64,000 nucleotides of DNA from positions 1 through 64,000 of the forward strand of contig JAKLJX010000020.1 of the NCBI GenBank assembly GCA_023150945.1, read 5' to 3'. Under the pieces are notes generated by a model. The model saw only the letters and a list, made by a program, of their open reading frames with translations. It was not told the DNA's origin and did not search any database. The DNA is from a bacterium (GTDB taxonomy: Bacteria > Zhuqueibacterota > Zhuqueibacteria > Zhuqueibacterales > Zhuqueibacteraceae). The position numbers and the translations under genes are program-made. Below are positions 61,739-64,000 of this stretch, one piece after another; position 1 is the stretch's first letter; each line of letters begins with the position of its first letter.

Positions 61739-64000
61739 CTATTTTGAGTCAATGACAATTGCCGCTTCCTCCAAACCCTCCGAAGTTGCCTTTAGGGCAA
61801 TCCGGCCCGGCTTTTCAGTGGATTGGATCACCGCCAGACATAGGCCGTTGAATGCCTTGCGAGAATTCGCCTTGAAGGGCTCAGCGCTGGTTTGAAGTCC
61901 ATTGTCAACACCGGCGATGCGGCCCGCGCCGACGATTTCAAAGCTGATCAGATTATCTGCGCGCGGCGTCAACGTTCCTTCCTCATCCAACAACTTGACG
62001 GTGACGAAGGAAAGATCGCGGCCGTCTGCCGCAATCACATTTCTATCGGCTTCCAGAACGATTTTTGCCGGTGCGCCGGCGGTTTTGACTTCACGAGTCA
62101 AAATTTCCTTTCCGTCACTGCGTCCAATGGCCTTCAGCGCGCCCCGTGCAAACGCCACGCGCCATGCAAGGTGCAGATCATCTCCAGCTTTCCTTTTGGT
62201 TCCGAGTGATTGGCCATTCAAGAACAACTCTACCTCTTCGCAATTGGTGTATGCCCACACATCGATCGCATCGCCTTCGTTCCAATTCCAATGCGGGAAA
62301 ACATGCAAAACCGGTTGGTCCGTCCACTCGCTTTGGTACATGTAATAGGCATCTTTGGGAAAGCCCGCGAGATCGACGATGCCGAAATAAGAGCTGCGCG
62401 AGGGCCAGCCATAAGGTGTGGGTTCGCCGAGATAATCGAAGCCGGTCCACACATACATGCCGGACAGAAAAGCATGCTTTTTTACGATCTTCCACGTCTC
62501 TTCGTGGGTTGAACCCCAGGGTGTGCTGCAGTTGTCATACGCCGAGCAAGTATTGTCCGGGTTTCCTTCATCAAAAGGCTTGTCCCACCGCTCCGGCCAG
62601 CGGCGGATGCTGTCGGCAGGCATGTCATAATGCCCTCGCGTTGCGAGAGCCGAGGTGGTTTCGGTGGCAATGAATTTCTTACCCGGATAGATTTTCGGGA
62701 AGTCGGGAAAAATATTCTGCTTGTAATTGTATCCGATCAAATCCAGCGCGCCGGATTTGATGACGGGATTCGCAGGATCCTGGTCGTTGCACGCCGCAGT
62801 GACGGGCCGCGTGGGATCGAGCCCTCTGACGATGGCTGCCAGCTTGCTGGCGATAACAATGCCGCTGCTGTCATTCCGGTTCCATTGTTCCATCACCTCG
62901 TTTCCAATGCTCCAGATGATGACACTGGGATGATTGCGGTCGCGCAAAATCATGTCCTCCAAATCGCGCTGATGCCATTCATCCCAGTTCATCGCGTAGT
63001 CATATTCCGTCTTTTTCTTTTTCCACATGTCAAAGGCTTCATCCATCACGATGAAGCCCATTTCGTCACACAAATCCAGCAGCTCCGGCGCCGGCGGATT
63101 GTGCGACGTGCGGATGCTGTTGACGCCCATGTCTCGCATGATTTCGAGTTGGCGCTGCAGCGCCCGGCGATTGACCGCGGCGCCGAGACAGCCGAGATCG
63201 TGATGATTGCAAACGCCCTTGAGCTTGACCGGTTTACCATTCAGAAAGAAACCGTTGTCGAACTCGAACGAAAAAGTGCGGATGCCAAATGTCGTGACAT
63301 AATCATCGCAAACGCGGCCGTTGCATTCGATGGTTGTAACCGCCTGGTAGAGTTGGGGAGATTCAATCGACCACAATGCCGGATTCATGACGGTAAGCTG
63401 CTGTACAATTTCGCAGACTGAGTCCTTGAGCGCAACACCGGCAGATTTCACCGCGGTGACTTGTTTGCCATTCTGGTCAAAGACAGCCGTTTTCAGTGTG
63501 ATCGGCTGATCCTGCGGTGACGCATTCCGCACTTTGGTTTGGATCGAGACCTTGGCTGATTGCTCGCTCACTTCGGGCGCCGTGACAAAGGTGCCCCAGT
63601 GATCGACGTGAACTTTCTCGGTGGTCACCAATCTAACATTCCGATAGATTCCTGAACCGGAATACCAGCGCGAATTGGGTTGTTGCGAGTTGTCGACTTT
63701 CACCGCCAACACGTTGTTTTGCGTTCCGTAGTTCAAAAACGGCGTCAGCTCATAACGAAAAGAGCTGTAACCATACGGCCGTTGGCCCAAATAGTGGCCG
63801 TTAATCCACACTTCACTGTTGCGGTAAACGCCGTCGAATTCAATGAAAGTCAGCTTGTCCTTGTCCACTTCAGGCAGCGTGAATGTTTTGCGATACCATC
63901 CGATGCCGCCAGGCAAAGCGCCGCCGCCGGGAGTCGCAGGATGATCTTTGCTGAAATTGCCTTCGATGCTCCAGTCGTGCGGCAGAGCAAGTGTTCGCCA
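61739..64000 (-). CDS. GH2 beta-galactosidase, N-terminus beyond the window
   Basis: The frame is open to base 64000, so the start is missing; 753 residues are seen. From the edge: RTLALPHDWSIEGNFSKDH and GGIGWYRKTFTLPE of the sugar-binding domain, an Ig-like domain, then the barrel. The acid/base Glu is in IWSIGNEVMEQW and the nucleophile Glu is in FIATETTSAL. A DUF4982-like and an Ig-like invasin domain close the protein (TCAT-free end ..AAIVIDSK). It hydrolyses beta-galactosides or related sugars; the GH2 subgroup also includes other exo-activities. It has its own terminator. Confidence 0.92.
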   Translation of the reverse strand, partial: WRTLALPHDWSIEGNFSKDHPATPGGGALPGGIGWYRKTFTLPEVDKDKLTFIEFDGVYRNSEVWINGHYLGQRPYGYSSFRYELTPFLNYGTQNNVLAVKVDNSQQPNSRWYSGSGIYRNVRLVTTEKVHVDHWGTFVTAPEVSEQSAKVSIQTKVRNASPQDQPITLKTAVFDQNGKQVTAVKSAGVALKDSVCEIVQQLTVMNPALWSIESPQLYQAVTTIECNGRVCDDYVTTFGIRTFSFEFDNGFFLNGKPVKLKGVCNHHDLGCLGAAVNRRALQRQLEIMRDMGVNSIRTSHNPPAPELLDLCDEMGFIVMDEAFDMWKKKKTEYDYAMNWDEWHQRDLEDMILRDRNHPSVIIWSIGNEVMEQWNRNDSSGIVIASKLAAIVRGLDPTRPVTAACNDQDPANPVIKSGALDLIGYNYKQNIFPDFPKIYPGKKFIATETTSALATRGHYDMPADSIRRWPERWDKPFDEGNPDNTCSAYDNCSTPWGSTHEETWKIVKKHAFLSGMYVWTGFDYLGEPTPYGWPSRSSYFGIVDLAGFPKDAYYMYQSEWTDQPVLHVFPHWNWNEGDAIDVWAYTNCEEVELFLNGQSLGTKRKAGDDLHLAWRVAFARGALKAIGRSDGKEILTREVKTAGAPAKIVLEADRNVIAADGRDLSFVTVKLLDEEGTLTPRADNLISFEIVGAGRIAGVDNGLQTSAEPFKANSRKAFNGLCLAVIQSTEKPGRIALKATSEGLEEAAIVIDSK

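Overview
The window looks like chromosomal DNA of an uncultured Gram-negative bacterium, moderately GC-rich, of the kind assigned to candidate division KSB1 or Calditrichota-like lineages. This is an inference from gene content. The signs are a TonB-dependent receptor with an ECF sigma factor and FecR anti-sigma factor, a beta-helix protein with a C-terminal QNYPNP-type sorting domain, periplasmic glycosidases, and corrinoid/tetrahydrofolate methyl chemistry. No rRNA, tRNA or CRISPR array was recognised.

Layout. (1) 1-7123, plus strand: a train of stress or envelope genes (thioredoxin-like protein without cysteines, DoxX, DUF1269, RsbW-like kinase, M50 protease with CBS domains, ferritin-like protein, patatin, HdeD, MBL hydrolase). 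(2) 7221-10471, minus strand, visibly more AT-rich: a vWA + PP2C + protein kinase triad resembling the TerY-P signalling triads, with an OB-like domain in the kinase. (3) 10790-13630: a Ca2+-type P-type ATPase. (4) 13913-33633, minus strand: a glucuronoxylan utilisation locus. It holds xylose isomerase, xylulokinase, aldose epimerase, mannonate dehydratase, an SDR that may be the fructuronate reductase, and decayed GH67, GH8 and beta-helix genes. Embedded in it is a complete corrinoid O-demethylase set: UroD-type methyltransferase I, corrinoid protein, DHPS-type methyltransferase II, a RACo activator and a MetF/MetV reductase. (5) 33897-45469: ECF sigma/FecR/TonB receptor, an IS110 transposase, a large putative (alpha/alpha)6 glycosidase and a trehalase. 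(6) 45601-55610: a second UroD-type methyltransferase, a SAM methyltransferase, an asparagine-synthetase homologue without its glutaminase cysteine, two transglutaminase-like proteins (one broken) and a cysteine-synthase-family enzyme. (7) 56401-64000: sodium/sugar symporter, small membrane protein, galactokinase, beta-helix secreted protein and a GH2 beta-galactosidase cut by the window edge.

Main hypothesis. The O-demethylase cluster may remove the methyl ether of 4-O-methyl-D-glucuronate, the characteristic side chain of hardwood glucuronoxylan. The methyl group would enter the tetrahydrofolate pool through MetVF, and the demethylated uronate would pass through fructuronate and mannonate to KDG. 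The methyltransferase I gene carries an in-frame TAG five codons after a well-placed ATG. Several xylan hydrolases of the locus are pseudogenes, so the locus may be partly decaying or its hydrolases may lie elsewhere.

Intergenic space carries a dispersed palindromic repeat (GTAGTCC-type arms) at six or more sites and two other repeat types.
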